Assembly: GCA_018267825.1 (NCBI GenBank)
Contig: JAFDXR010000015.1
Coordinates: forward strand, 1 to 64,000
Direction: 5' to 3'
Source: Bacteroidota bacterium
Lineage (GTDB): Bacteria > Bacteroidota > Bacteroidia > B-17B0 > Aurantibacillaceae
DNA: 64,000 nucleotides
Notes under the pieces: generated by a model
Database searches by the model: none
Told to the model about the DNA's origin: nothing
What the model saw: only the letters and a program-made list of their open reading frames with translations
Made by a program: the position numbers and the translations under genes
Part shown: positions 26,698-36,201 of the stretch, piece after piece
Numbering within the stretch: the stretch's first letter is position 1
Layout: each line of letters begins with the position of its first letter

Positions 26698-28413
26698 TTA
26701 GAACTTCGCGCGCGCTTTGCTTTTGTGTTTGAAAAGATCCACGCTTTTGTTTTTAGGATATTTCACCGAATATGTGAGAATGATTTTTTTTGTTTCATCC
26801 GGAGCCAATGACAGTTTCCAGCTCAGCTGACCGTTCAGCTCATTGCGCTCGGCTTTCGACAGTTCAATGGCTTCAACCACAATCTCGCTGTTTTGCGATA
26901 CCGGCAACTGGTCTTCGAGTTCTATCTGAATGGGTGCTTTGCGGTTGTTTTTGATCACCATCTCGTAGGAGTAGGTTACTTTGCGGTTGCTGCCAATGGA
27001 GCGCTCGCTGTTAAAGTCTTTGAGCTTGGTGCGTGTCACCACAATTTTTTTGTCGCGGCCAAACGACAGACTCAGGGTGTCGTCTACACTACGCGTATTG
27101 ATATACGACTGCCCCACATAAGTGCCGCCAAAATAAACGTTGGCGGGGCCTTCCACCAGGTCGAGATCTTCCCAGCCGGTAATACGGGCCAGCATGAATG
27201 CATCTTTCTCGATTTTAGGCACGCTGTAATACTGGAACGATGCATTGAGGTTGTAGGTGGTTACATCTACAATATAAGGTCTGGCGTCCGAAGGTACAGA
27301 ATAGGTTTGCTTGATATCGAATTCGGCGCTGAGTTCCGAAATCTGCACTTCTTCATACTGTATGGCAGCCTGGGTCGGTTTTTTAGGGCTGTTTTTCTTA
27401 CCGTTTACCACTTCCACGTCATAAAGCGTTTGCGATTGTGCTATACTTACCGGGGCATTGCTCTGCATCTGATCGCCCTGTTGTTTGTAAAACCCATCGG
27501 TGTTTGCGTTGTTATAGGAAAGAGTATTCTGATAGCCGTTATACAGCGCCGGAGAATTAAAATTAAGATACCAGGCCTGCAACTCCGGTTTGGATGCGCT
27601 CTGCATGGGGTCGGCGGTCGATAATTTTATTTTCACATCGTTCCAGTCTACCCCGCTGGTGTTGTATACTTTGGCGCGGTATTTCAGCTCAATGGGCTTG
27701 TTGACGTCTTCGGTGGTGAGGTCGTAACTGGGCGACCACCCGCTTTCTTTCACCACATATTTGAGATCGAATGTCGTGGTGGTTTTTGCAGCACAGGTTA
27801 CAAGCACCGATACTTCTGCTGTTGGCAGATCTCCTTCTCCGGCCTGCTCGGCCAGCTGATCCTGCAAGCGCATCAGAATCTCGTTGTTCTTGTCAATCTT
27901 TTTCTGCAGTTTGAATGTTTCTGCATGAATGTCTTTGAGGCGTGCTCTGTAAAAATCAGCCGCCAGTTTTAACTCCGCCACACTCACGCCTTTTTCCTGT
28001 CCCCCGATGGCTTCATTTTTCCCGAGCATTTGTTTCTCCTGGTTAAAGGCGTCCAGATCCTGTTGTGCCTGTGTATTGGCATCGGTGAGTGTTTCTACCG
28101 AATCGTTCAGCTGCCTGGTGCGCAGGGTTTCCTTACGCGTGTTCAGGAAATTGATTTTGTCGGAAACAGACAGGATGGTAACATCACTGCCCGTATTGAT
28201 CTGAATGCTTTTTGAAATCAGTTTGGGCGACAGGCCTGTAAATGTTACGGTGGTGCGCCCGGGGTTGAGCGCTACCTGCTTGCTCTGGCTCACTTCTGCT
28301 CCATCGAGGTAAAGTATGACGGAGCTCACAGGTGTTTTCACCTTAATCTCATCGTTTTGCTGGGCGCTTGTTATAAAAGGAAACAGTGTTAAGCAGATAA
28401 AAAATGATTTCAT
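26698..28413 (-). CDS. Mucoidy inhibitor MuiA family protein (DUF4139/DUF4140)
   Basis: A 571-residue secreted protein, signal peptide about 1-18 (ending ITSA/QQ). The N-terminal DUF4140 domain (about 20-125) includes VILYLDGAEVSQSKQVAL. A coiled-coil segment (about 95-190) with TLTDANTQAQQDLDAFNQEKQ follows, then the DUF4139 beta domain (about 195-560) with WSPSYDLTT, VKIKLSTADP, YSVPSDARPYIVDV and FGRDKKIVVTR. MuiA was named from Aeromonas mucoidy; its biochemical role is unknown and the family is an intriguing cell-surface protein. It lies 12 bp after the TPR gene in the same operon. Confidence 0.88.
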   Translation of the reverse strand: MKSFFICLTLFPFITSAQQNDEIKVKTPVSSVILYLDGAEVSQSKQVALNPGRTTVTFTGLSPKLISKSIQINTGSDVTILSVSDKINFLNTRKETLRTRQLNDSVETLTDANTQAQQDLDAFNQEKQMLGKNEAIGGQEKGVSVAELKLAADFYRARLKDIHAETFKLQKKIDKNNEILMRLQDQLAEQAGEGDLPTAEVSVLVTCAAKTTTTFDLKYVVKESGWSPSYDLTTEDVNKPIELKYRAKVYNTSGVDWNDVKIKLSTADPMQSASKPELQAWYLNFNSPALYNGYQNTLSYNNANTDGFYKQQGDQMQSNAPVSIAQSQTLYDVEVVNGKKNSPKKPTQAAIQYEEVQISELSAEFDIKQTYSVPSDARPYIVDVTTYNLNASFQYYSVPKIEKDAFMLARITGWEDLDLVEGPANVYFGGTYVGQSYINTRSVDDTLSLSFGRDKKIVVTRTKLKDFNSERSIGSNRKVTYSYEMVIKNNRKAPIQIELEDQLPVSQNSEIVVEAIELSKAERNELNGQLSWKLSLAPDETKKIILTYSVKYPKNKSVDLFKHKSKARAKF

Positions 28414-28425
28414 GCATCAAGAATT

Positions 28426-30252
28426 TTAGTTAATAATATCGCCACGCAAGGCCCTGAAGCGTTTCCGGGCTTCGGCTACATAAATACTGCCCGGGTATTT
28501 TGTCAATAGTTCCTCGTACAGCGCTTTTGCCTTTTCGTTATCATGAAGGTTCCGTTCATAGATTTCAGCCTGCTTGAACAAGGCATCATCACCGTAAATC
28601 TCGTCAGGGAAAAACTCCGTAATGTTTTGCAGCATTTTTACAGCCTCCTCATAGCGCCCGAGTTTTTGATAAATATCAGCTTTTCGGTAATAAATATCGT
28701 CGCCGAGCGTGTGTGTGGCAAACATCAGGTTGATGCTGTCGAGCCTTGCCAATGCCCTGGTATATTGGTGTTGAAGGATCAGTAGGTCGGCCGATGAAAA
28801 CATCCGGAGTGGGGCATCGTTTGTATCTACGCCGATGGCATCTGAAATAACCAGGGAAAGATCAAGCGCATCGTTTGCAATAACTTTGGTAGTAGCCCCC
28901 TTGAGAATATCGGCCTGGGTCTTAGCCCAATTAAAATCGCCGGCATAATAACTCAACCTGGCGTTCCTGAATTTGGCCTCCTGCCCAATGGGTTCATACT
29001 TAAAATCTTTTTCGACCTGAGAGTATAACAGCGAGGCGTCCCAAATATTACCTGCCAAAAGCATAATATCGCCCAAATCGAGTTTTATGTCGGCCAGTGT
29101 TTTAGCATCGAAGCCATAATGATCAATCGTGTTCTGCAGCAGATCAATGGCATCTCCGGGACTGTTCTGGTAATAGGCTTTGAGCAGGGCCTCTTTTTTA
29201 ATAAGCGGCAGGGTCATGTTCGACACGCCGTATTGTTTGATAGCTGCATCGATAGCAGTTTGTAAGGTATTTACATCCTGCTGGGCGGGACTGGCCTGTG
29301 AGGTCAGTTTCAGGTATTGTGTGTTGATGTTTTCGATGAGTGCCACATCGTAATAGGGTTGATCTTTTCCTTTGCTCATCACATACTGGTAGCAGGTTTC
29401 GGCCGTGCTGTAATCTTCGTTGCTGATGCAGAGTTTGGCCAGGTCCATAATCCGTGAACCATCTTCTTTACGGCGTTTGTCGAGGGCTTTGCATTGTACA
29501 AAAGCACCTTCGAAATCTTTCTGCTGGGTTTGAATAAAAATAAGAAACTCCGAGAGCACCGTTTTGTCAGGATGCTGCTGGATGCGTTTCTGTAACTCCT
29601 GTTTCAGCAAGGGGTTGTTGAATCCGCCGGTTTTGTCATCATAGCCCAACGAATTCTGCAAATTGCCCTGTGCCGTATAGAGCTCACTTTCCCTGAATTC
29701 TATTGCATCCAGGTATTCATTGATCATGGCTTTGAGATCGCCTTTCTTTTTATAAACATCTGCAATCTCGTAATAAAACGGATAACTATCGGCATAGGCT
29801 TTACGCCCTTTCTTATAGACTTCAATAGCGTGATCGTAAAGCTGCTCGTCTTCAAAGGCATGTGCCAGCGGGAAAATATAATTTTGCTCCGGAATAAGTT
29901 CCTTGATAGCCTTCTGGTATTGTTCTTCTTCTTTTTTCGGATCGTTCTGCAACTTATAAATTTTACCGAGCCATACATACAGGTGTGTGGCAGTTGGGTT
30001 TCGTTTGATCTGTTTTTTGATCACCTTCTCTGCTTTGCTGTATTCCTTCAGCTCCACCAGGCATTTGTAGTAAGAGGTAAACCAGGCATCCGGATTTTTG
30101 TCGTAGAGCTTGTCGAGATACACCAGGGCTTTATCATACTCCTTCTGGTCAAAATACTGCACAGCCAGCTGCTCATCGGGGCTGGTGCGCGGCTGGGCTT
30201 TAACCAGCACAGGCAGCAATATTGTAAGCCATATAATGAGTTTCAGCTTCAT
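28426..30252 (-). CDS. Secreted tetratricopeptide repeat protein
   Basis: A 608-residue protein with a signal peptide (ending VLVKAQ) and many TPR helical pairs. The clearest are at about 24-130 (AVQYFDQKEYDKALVYLDKL, ATHLYVWLGKIYKLQND, HAIEVYKKGRKAYADS) and at about 500-600 (YQKLGRYEEAVKMLQNI, DALFKQAEIYERNLHD). The family is typical of periplasmic scaffolds for protein complexes. The middle contains a long run of less regular TPR-like helices. Its start overlaps the stop of the upstream lipoprotein gene by 4 bp (ATGA type), so expression is coupled. Confidence 0.85.
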   Translation of the reverse strand: MKLKLIIWLTILLPVLVKAQPRTSPDEQLAVQYFDQKEYDKALVYLDKLYDKNPDAWFTSYYKCLVELKEYSKAEKVIKKQIKRNPTATHLYVWLGKIYKLQNDPKKEEEQYQKAIKELIPEQNYIFPLAHAFEDEQLYDHAIEVYKKGRKAYADSYPFYYEIADVYKKKGDLKAMINEYLDAIEFRESELYTAQGNLQNSLGYDDKTGGFNNPLLKQELQKRIQQHPDKTVLSEFLIFIQTQQKDFEGAFVQCKALDKRRKEDGSRIMDLAKLCISNEDYSTAETCYQYVMSKGKDQPYYDVALIENINTQYLKLTSQASPAQQDVNTLQTAIDAAIKQYGVSNMTLPLIKKEALLKAYYQNSPGDAIDLLQNTIDHYGFDAKTLADIKLDLGDIMLLAGNIWDASLLYSQVEKDFKYEPIGQEAKFRNARLSYYAGDFNWAKTQADILKGATTKVIANDALDLSLVISDAIGVDTNDAPLRMFSSADLLILQHQYTRALARLDSINLMFATHTLGDDIYYRKADIYQKLGRYEEAVKMLQNITEFFPDEIYGDDALFKQAEIYERNLHDNEKAKALYEELLTKYPGSIYVAEARKRFRALRGDIIN

Positions 30253-30824
30253 AATTCAGCAGGTGTCACAGGAGGCAGCGCTCCCTGGTTATAACGTCGC
30301 GCCATGTTCTCCACCACAGGCAGGGTGCGGTTAAATGTTTCGAGTTGTATATGGATTTGTTCGGTGCTTTGTTTGAGCTGGCTTATTATTTTTTCGGCCG
30401 CTATTTTCTCATCGTTTATAAAGCCGATGGCTTTTTCAGATTCGACAGCACCGCTCGTCAGATCATGCGAAAGATTTTTGAGCTGTTGTACCGAGGTCCT
30501 GGCATCGGAGATGAGCAGGGCACGTGTAGAGAAGAAATGCCGGAGTGGTGTACCGGTAGCATAAAATTCGCGCAGGGTCTGGGCTTCATTGGCAGGGATG
30601 GTGTCATTGACATGGCTCATCATAAAGGCCGCATACGAAGCCTGTTTGTTGAGAACCTGCCGGCATGAGGCACTGTCTGTTTTTATATAACCATCGAGTG
30701 CCTGTTCCACAACCACTTTCAGGCTGTCGAGCTGCTTTACGGAGGCATCATAAACATGCGAGCGACCACAGGCCAGCAGCAGCATGGAGCCCCCCAGAGC
30801 AAGTATAACCAGGCGTAATTTCAT
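30249..30824 (-). CDS. Lipoprotein of unknown function
   Basis: A 191-residue protein whose N-terminus MKLRLVILALGGSMLLLACG is a lipoprotein signal with Cys at residue 19. The rest is nearly all helical and polar (SLKVVVEQALDGYIKTD, QQLKNLSHDL, AAEKIISQLKQSTEQIHIQL) and may form a helical bundle or coiled coil. Not recognised. First gene of the run that leads through the TPR and MuiA-like genes toward rsmA. Confidence 0.72.
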   Translation of the reverse strand: MKLRLVILALGGSMLLLACGRSHVYDASVKQLDSLKVVVEQALDGYIKTDSASCRQVLNKQASYAAFMMSHVNDTIPANEAQTLREFYATGTPLRHFFSTRALLISDARTSVQQLKNLSHDLTSGAVESEKAIGFINDEKIAAEKIISQLKQSTEQIHIQLETFNRTLPVVENMARRYNQGALPPVTPAEL

Positions 30825-30909
30825 GAGTAGCTAAAGTAGTTAATAATAGCCTAAAAACCGCAGCAGAAGGCCCCGATTTTAAGATAGTTTATGAAAAGTC
30901 AAAAGGGAC

Positions 30910-31425
30910 TCAGGCTTTCATTTTTTTGAATGCAGCCAGGTATATTTTTTTGATACTGTTTTTCTCTTCCCGCTCACAAATTGTTTCCGCAGCTTCTTTC
31001 AGATCCTTATGCCCGGGCAGATTCAGTTTCAGAATTTCGCCCAGTGCAAAGGCCGCACTCCAGCGCACCACCGTGCCACTGTGTTCCGAGTTCACGAGCA
31101 GATTTTTTATAGCAGTATCCAGTTTACGCGGATGCAGGCGGGCCGTGTTCCCGATGACTTTGGCCGATTCCCATTTAATACGCGGCGCTTTTTCTGTAAG
31201 ACAGGCGCTTACAAAGTCAAAGGTTTTTATATCCACCAGTTCCGGCTTGCTTTGTGAGGCAAATTCCAAAGCCTCTATACAGGTTGCTTTACCCGGATCC
31301 TTCAGCGTTTTTGCCAGCTCCATGAGCTCACTGGCAGTGATTGTCCCATCGAGCAACATCCTGCTGATCGTTTCGGTTTTCTCTTTGGGTTTGATGTGTT
31401 TGTCGTTCAGAAGCTCCTGTATCAT
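30910..31425 (-). CDS. HEAT-repeat-like helical protein
   Basis: A 171-residue, all-helical protein. Segments such as CIEALEFASQSKPELVD, FVSACLTEKAPRIKWESAKVIGNTARL and NSEHSGTVVRWSAAFALGEILKLNL repeat at about 35-40 residues with the Arg/Trp/Ala pattern of HEAT repeats. No catalytic motif. I start at 31425 (MIQELLNDKHIKPKEKTE); the frame opens 15 codons earlier but those residues do not look like part of the domain. Likely a protein-binding scaffold. Confidence 0.72.
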   Translation of the reverse strand: MIQELLNDKHIKPKEKTETISRMLLDGTITASELMELAKTLKDPGKATCIEALEFASQSKPELVDIKTFDFVSACLTEKAPRIKWESAKVIGNTARLHPRKLDTAIKNLLVNSEHSGTVVRWSAAFALGEILKLNLPGHKDLKEAAETICEREEKNSIKKIYLAAFKKMKA

Positions 31426-31529
31426 GCCTCCAATATACAGAAAAGACGGCACTTTCAGAAAGGATAACATAAAAGAAAACCATGACTGCGCGGAAAGCTG
31501 TATTTTTACTTTGCAAAAACACGCGCATC

Positions 31530-32294
31530 ATGAAACGCATTCGCCTGATAAGCCTGGCTTTATTCATTGTCTCTACCAAAAACCTATGGGCCTGGGGACC
31601 CGAGGGACATAAAATGGTGGCTGAAATCGCCCGTGAACACTTAAGTGCAGCTACCCGCGACTCGGTCGAAAAATACCTGGGCATCGTTAATTTTGAAGAG
31701 GCTTCTGTGTGGATGGATGAGGTAAAAAGCAAACCCGAATATGATTACATGAAGCCCTGGCATTATGTGAATGTGGAGCGCGATAAAACTTATGTGAAAA
31801 ATGCCGATGGAAACATTGTGAATGTACTTCTGAAAGTGATCGAGCAATTGAAAAACCGCCGGAAGCAGAGCATTACGGAAACAGGTGTTCAGCTTAAAAT
31901 GTTGTTTCACCTGGTAGGCGACATCCATCAGCCATTGCATGTGGGGTACGGCGAAGACCGCGGAGGAAACGACATCAGGCTGAAATTTCTGAAACGGCAA
32001 AGTAACCTGCACCGTGTGTGGGATGAAGATATTATTACAGAGAAAAACATTCGGCTTAAAGATTGCCTGGCGCTCGAAGCCACACTCACAGAAGCTGAAA
32101 AAAAAGCCGGGCAGCAAACAAGCCCGCTGGCCTGGATGGCGCAGAGCAGAGCACTTTTACCGGAAGTATATGCATTTCAGGATAACGCCATTACACAGGC
32201 ATATATCGACAAAAATGCAATGGTGGTTGAAAAACAAATATTACTCGCAGGCCTGAACCTGGCCGCTGTACTCGAGGAGATTTTCAAGAAGTAA
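31530..32294 (+). CDS. Secreted S1/P1 nuclease family protein
   Basis: A 254-residue zinc nuclease-fold enzyme. The signal peptide is cleaved before Trp (NLWA/WGPEGHKMVAEIA), which gives the N-terminal Trp-zinc ligand. Other ligand blocks are PWHYVNVE, the central LKMLFHLVGDIHQPLH with the following GYGEDRGGNDIRL, and NLHRVWDEDI. All three zinc sites are represented, so it should degrade single-stranded RNA or DNA extracellularly or in the periplasm, supplying nucleotides or phosphate. The frame opens earlier at 31482, but 31530 puts the ATG directly before the signal peptide. The convergent neighbour ends 8 bp away. Confidence 0.9.
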   Translation: MKRIRLISLALFIVSTKNLWAWGPEGHKMVAEIAREHLSAATRDSVEKYLGIVNFEEASVWMDEVKSKPEYDYMKPWHYVNVERDKTYVKNADGNIVNVLLKVIEQLKNRRKQSITETGVQLKMLFHLVGDIHQPLHVGYGEDRGGNDIRLKFLKRQSNLHRVWDEDIITEKNIRLKDCLALEATLTEAEKKAGQQTSPLAWMAQSRALLPEVYAFQDNAITQAYIDKNAMVVEKQILLAGLNLAAVLEEIFKK

Positions 32295-32302
32295 TATCCT
32301 GA

Positions 32303-32908
32303 TTATTTTTCTACAGGCACCGACATGCTTTTTACAACAATGTCTGTATCTGTGAGTTCGCTGTAGTGCACAATAGCGTAACCCGCATGGCTGCTGTCTT
32401 TTTCAATAACCGGCAGATTCTGATCCCATTGAATACAATGCGTGTTGATAGGCTTTACGGCCAGTTTCCATTTGTTCAGGCGGAAGGTGTATACAAAGTA
32501 ACTGCGCCAGCAACTGGTCCACCAGTCGGGTAACAGCCCCAGTTCATCGGCGCCGTCGTTGTTGAGGTCGCCCAGGTTTACAGGATTGCCGCCAATGCAC
32601 GATTCCACTTTTACCGGGGCAATACTTGTGTTGGAGCATTTCATATAACAGCTGCTTGTATCGCCTATATCCTCGTCATGGGTATTCGTGGTTTCGAGCC
32701 AGATAAATTCCTGTTGTTTATCCCCGTTGAAATCGCCGGTAATGGCGCCATCGGGAATACGCATAACGGGTCTGTTCGGATCCACATCTTCGGCGGCAGG
32801 AGCCTGCGCTGCAGATGATGCAGCGGTACTTTCCTGACGGCACGACTGCCCAAGCATGAGCAGGCCACCCAGACCCGCAACAAGAAACATAGTTTTGAAG
32901 TGTAACAT
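32303..32908 (-). CDS. FG-GAP-like lipoprotein of unknown function
   Basis: A 201-residue protein with a lipoprotein signal (LLMLGQSC, Cys23). After an Ala/Ser-rich linker it has two calcium-loop-like motifs, GDFNGDKQQEF and GDLNNDGADELG, which are typical of FG-GAP/VCBS-type repeats. The rest has Trp/Cys-containing strands (WWTSCWRSYFVYTF). No enzymatic motif. The paired repeats suggest a small surface or periplasmic binding domain. Confidence in the class is moderate. Confidence 0.68.
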   Translation of the reverse strand: MLHFKTMFLVAGLGGLLMLGQSCRQESTAASSAAQAPAAEDVDPNRPVMRIPDGAITGDFNGDKQQEFIWLETTNTHDEDIGDTSSCYMKCSNTSIAPVKVESCIGGNPVNLGDLNNDGADELGLLPDWWTSCWRSYFVYTFRLNKWKLAVKPINTHCIQWDQNLPVIEKDSSHAGYAIVHYSELTDTDIVVKSMSVPVEK

Positions 32909-32957
32909 GGAATACTAAAATACAAAATGTCAGGCTCAGAAGCCACAACAAGAACTT

Positions 32958-34799
32958 CTATTTTTGTTGATCCTGCCCGGTGAGGCTTTTTGCCTTGTCG
33001 AGATCAGCGGCCGCTTTTTCCGCATCATTCATCTGTTTGTAAATAGCAGCACGGCAGCGATACGATCCGGCATCTGCTGCATCAATAGCCAGTGCCTGGT
33101 TTATATCGGCCAGCGCCCGTTTGCTTTCACCGAGGTTATAGTAAGCCCATGCCCGGCCCCTGTATATGTAATCGTAAGTGCCTGAACTGTGTCGTAGGGC
33201 TTGCCCGTAGTCATGCACGGCGGCTTTGTATTTCAGGAGTTTGCTTTTTACTTCGCCTCTCAGGTAATAGGTATAATAAAAGTCACGCGACAGATGAACC
33301 GATTTATTCAACTCTTTCAGGGCTTCATCATAATTTTCCAAAGCAAAAAATGTGAGCCCACGGCCATAATGCATATACTCGTGATCCGGATCGCTGCCTG
33401 TTTTGCTGAAGTCGGCCAGTGCGCCCCTGTAATCGCCGCTGTAATATTTAGCGAAAGCTCTCCGGTTGTAAACCGAATCCGTGCCGGGTTTCAGAACCAG
33501 TGCCCTGCTGAAATCACGGATAGCCTCGTTGTAAGATCCAAGCCTGTAATTGGCAAGTCCCCTGAAATAGACAGGATTGTAAGCTATGCTGTCTTTTTCT
33601 GTTACACGCGTCAGATAGTTCAGTGCATCGTTATTCCGGCCATGGTGCAGAGCCACGACACCTTTCAGATAGAAAGCGCCACGATGCAGGGAGTCCAGCT
33701 GATGCACCCTGATGGCATCCGCCAATGCCTCTTCATCTTTGTGGGTATCGAGCTTCGCGAGGCCGCGCAGGTACAGCGCCTGTACATCTGACGGGTTTTT
33801 ACGAATGGCTTTGTCGTAATACCGGAAGGCCTGGTTGTATTTTTCGAGCATGTACTTCACGCCGGCCTTCTTCTTGTATGCAACAGCATTATTGGTATCA
33901 GCCACCGCGGCCAGTTTATAATCGCGCATAGCACCGTAGTAATAATGCAGCCCGAATTTTTCATCGCCACGGCGTACATACGCATCACTCAGGGTTTCAT
34001 GAGCCTGTGGTACAGGTTTATGCGGTTTGTTTCGCAAAAACCATAATTCAAAATTGAGCCCGATGCGCGCCGATACCTGCGAATGGGATTTATCCTCGCG
34101 AATGGTCATGCCATTGTCTGTATAAGCTTTATGCGCATAAATTTCCTTGTAATAGATCCCGACATTCACATCGATTCCCATCTGGTCTTTGACGCGTATG
34201 ATACTGCCAAGAAGGATTCCACCGGAGTAATGCGTTTCATTCTGCGAAAGAATATGGGTTTTATATCCGTTCTCAAATGTGTAGAACAGGTAACCGTAAC
34301 GGGCAAATGCACCCGTATAGAAAGTGAGGCCATGGTTCTGCCGTAATCCCTGTAAACCAAAGTAATAGCGGTAGTTCAGGAAAAGCGCCCGGTCTGTACT
34401 GCCGGAAGCCGGCGTTACAATGGTTTCTTTTTTCAGTGTGTCATATTCTTCACCCGGACTGCCTCCCGAAAGAAGGTAGGCGTCTATTCCCAGCGAATGG
34501 TGTTTGCCCAGGCCGTACTCAACACCCAGAAGCGCATTAATTCCGCCGCCGTTACCGAGCACGTATGGCATGGCTTTGCCTTTAACCGCCCAGTTTCTGT
34601 AAGCTGATGCAGGGTCAAAAGGGGTTGTATAGGCTTTCGTTTTTTTGAGCCCGGGTTTTATAATGTCGTATAAATACCTGGTGGTATCTGCATCGGTTCC
34701 GGAACCGTTGGTTTGTGGAAAAATAACCTGCGCATGTACCATCCCGTAAAGGAACATAAAGCCGAAAACCAGATATAGTGTTGAAGAGTGCCTGGTCAT
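32958..34799 (-). CDS. TPR protein with N-terminal outer-membrane barrel-like domain
   Basis: A 613-residue protein with signal peptide MTRHSSTLYLVFGFMFLYGM..HAQ. The N-terminal part (about 60-265) is rich in aromatic strand patterns (LFLNYRYYFGLQG, GLTFYTGAFARYGYLFYTFENG) like a small outer-membrane barrel. From about 275 to 605 it holds eight to nine TPR units with the usual A-x-Y-x-G motifs (DVQALYLRGLAKLDTHKDEEA, YNPVYFRGLANYRLGSYNEA). The arrangement barrel plus TPR is unusual compared with stand-alone TPR proteins. Its first 4 bp overlap the stop of the T9SS gene, so the two are co-translated. Confidence 0.75.
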   Translation of the reverse strand: MTRHSSTLYLVFGFMFLYGMVHAQVIFPQTNGSGTDADTTRYLYDIIKPGLKKTKAYTTPFDPASAYRNWAVKGKAMPYVLGNGGGINALLGVEYGLGKHHSLGIDAYLLSGGSPGEEYDTLKKETIVTPASGSTDRALFLNYRYYFGLQGLRQNHGLTFYTGAFARYGYLFYTFENGYKTHILSQNETHYSGGILLGSIIRVKDQMGIDVNVGIYYKEIYAHKAYTDNGMTIREDKSHSQVSARIGLNFELWFLRNKPHKPVPQAHETLSDAYVRRGDEKFGLHYYYGAMRDYKLAAVADTNNAVAYKKKAGVKYMLEKYNQAFRYYDKAIRKNPSDVQALYLRGLAKLDTHKDEEALADAIRVHQLDSLHRGAFYLKGVVALHHGRNNDALNYLTRVTEKDSIAYNPVYFRGLANYRLGSYNEAIRDFSRALVLKPGTDSVYNRRAFAKYYSGDYRGALADFSKTGSDPDHEYMHYGRGLTFFALENYDEALKELNKSVHLSRDFYYTYYLRGEVKSKLLKYKAAVHDYGQALRHSSGTYDYIYRGRAWAYYNLGESKRALADINQALAIDAADAGSYRCRAAIYKQMNDAEKAAADLDKAKSLTGQDQQK

Positions 34800-36139
34800 A
34801 AATCAGAAAACACAACTTTGAAAATCCTGGAGGCTTTGCCCGGCACGTCCAGTCGTATAAAATAAATACCGGCAGGCAATTGATTTCGCTGCATATCGAA
34901 GGTGTTTACCGAAGGGAAATATTGACTTATTTCTTCGCCAAGAGCCGACAACAGACTCACACGGACACCTGTATGGCCGGTTCCCTTTAAATTCACATGC
35001 AGTATGTCTTTCACCGGGTTTGGGAAAAGCGAAAAGGCATCCTGCTCTGCATCAGCAATGCCGGTTGTTGTAACATGGGGTAAAAACCAGGGATCACAGT
35101 CGAACCTGTCGGTACTTGTTGCACCTGCACCATTGGCATCATACACCACCACAAACGACAGATCGCCGTTTTGAGTCAGTGTGGCTTCGCCGATCCCGGC
35201 CGAATTACCGGAGCCAACTACGAGTTGCCGCGTGCCCCAACTGTTCCAGTTATTGGGTGTGGTTTGCGGAGCCCTGTAAATGGAATATTTTCCGGCGGCA
35301 TCGGTACCGGTAAAGTAGAGCCACCATTGATTGAGGTTGTCTTTATACAAATGAGGCTGATGTTCATTGAGTGCTGTATTCACCGACGATACAGGCTGAG
35401 GTGCGCCCCAGGTAGATCCGTCGTCGTTACTCACCGAATACCAGATATCGAGACCTCCGGAGGCTACAGCAAAATTGGGCGAATCAAAAAACAATACCAG
35501 CTGCATGGACGAAAGCCTCTCCACATGCGGATTATCTTCGATAGAGTCGGTTGTAATGGGAGCAGGGAATATGGTTCCCGACGCCAGTGCCGGATTAAGA
35601 CTGCAGTTGCGGATGTAGTACAGATCTGTTTTGTAGGGGGGGCGCTGATTGTCGGTATATACAAATATATCGGCCGTACTGCTGCTGCTCATCACATATT
35701 GCGGGGCACCCTGCCCAAACACAGGTCCGCTCAGGTTGGAGAGGCTCCAGGTAGGAAAAGCCATCAATGTATTGCTGCGCGATGAAATTAAGATATCCGG
35801 ATTCAGCCACTCGCTGCAGCCAATAGGATTCGTGACAAGATCAATACCAAAAGTAGGCCCGCGACTGTATGCCGAGAAACTGCAGTTATTGCCGGAGTTC
35901 AATGTCCACGAAAGCCCGTCTATCGGAATGTATATACAATAGAGGTGTAATCCATCGCGTGAAATAAACATGCCATCTTCCCAGCCGCCTGTGCTGAGCG
36001 ACTGTTGTACAGGTGTTCCGAATTCAGTTGGTATTGCTACTTGCACAGTTGTAGTACTTTTCACCTGAGTCCAGTTTGGCTGGGCGCGTATACTCAGGCC
36101 CGCCAGGAGCCATACAAAAAGCAGAAAGCGAAAAATCAT
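34796..36139 (-). CDS. Secreted protein with T9SS sorting domain
   Basis: A 447-residue exported protein. Signal peptide about 1-19 (LAGLSIRAQ). The middle (about 35-350) has repeated bladed patterns with SxDxGSTW-like loops (SNDDGSTWGAPQPVS, YKDNLNQWWLYFTGTD) as in beta-propeller/BNR-repeat proteins, and no recognisable sialidase active site. The last 85 residues (FSLFPNPVKDILHVN ... AGIYFIRLDVPGKASRIFKVVFSDL) are a type A T9SS sorting domain. It is followed by the TPR-barrel gene with a 4-bp overlap. Ligand unknown. Confidence 0.85.
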   Translation of the reverse strand: MIFRFLLFVWLLAGLSIRAQPNWTQVKSTTTVQVAIPTEFGTPVQQSLSTGGWEDGMFISRDGLHLYCIYIPIDGLSWTLNSGNNCSFSAYSRGPTFGIDLVTNPIGCSEWLNPDILISSRSNTLMAFPTWSLSNLSGPVFGQGAPQYVMSSSSTADIFVYTDNQRPPYKTDLYYIRNCSLNPALASGTIFPAPITTDSIEDNPHVERLSSMQLVLFFDSPNFAVASGGLDIWYSVSNDDGSTWGAPQPVSSVNTALNEHQPHLYKDNLNQWWLYFTGTDAAGKYSIYRAPQTTPNNWNSWGTRQLVVGSGNSAGIGEATLTQNGDLSFVVVYDANGAGATSTDRFDCDPWFLPHVTTTGIADAEQDAFSLFPNPVKDILHVNLKGTGHTGVRVSLLSALGEEISQYFPSVNTFDMQRNQLPAGIYFIRLDVPGKASRIFKVVFSDL

Positions 36140-36156
36140 ATCGCTAAATGTAATAA

Positions 36157-36184
36157 AAAACCCCGAACAGGTGTCCGGGGTTTT
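36157..36184 (-). terminator. Intrinsic terminator after serS
   Basis: AAAACCCCG (36157-36165) pairs with CGGGGTTTT (36176-36184) around a 10-base loop. It lies between the serS stop codon (36202) and the start of the next minus gene (36139), so it should end serS transcription. The 17 bp left over leave little space for a separate promoter. Confidence 0.8.
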
Positions 36185-36201
36185 GAATAGCGGGAGCGCT
36201 T

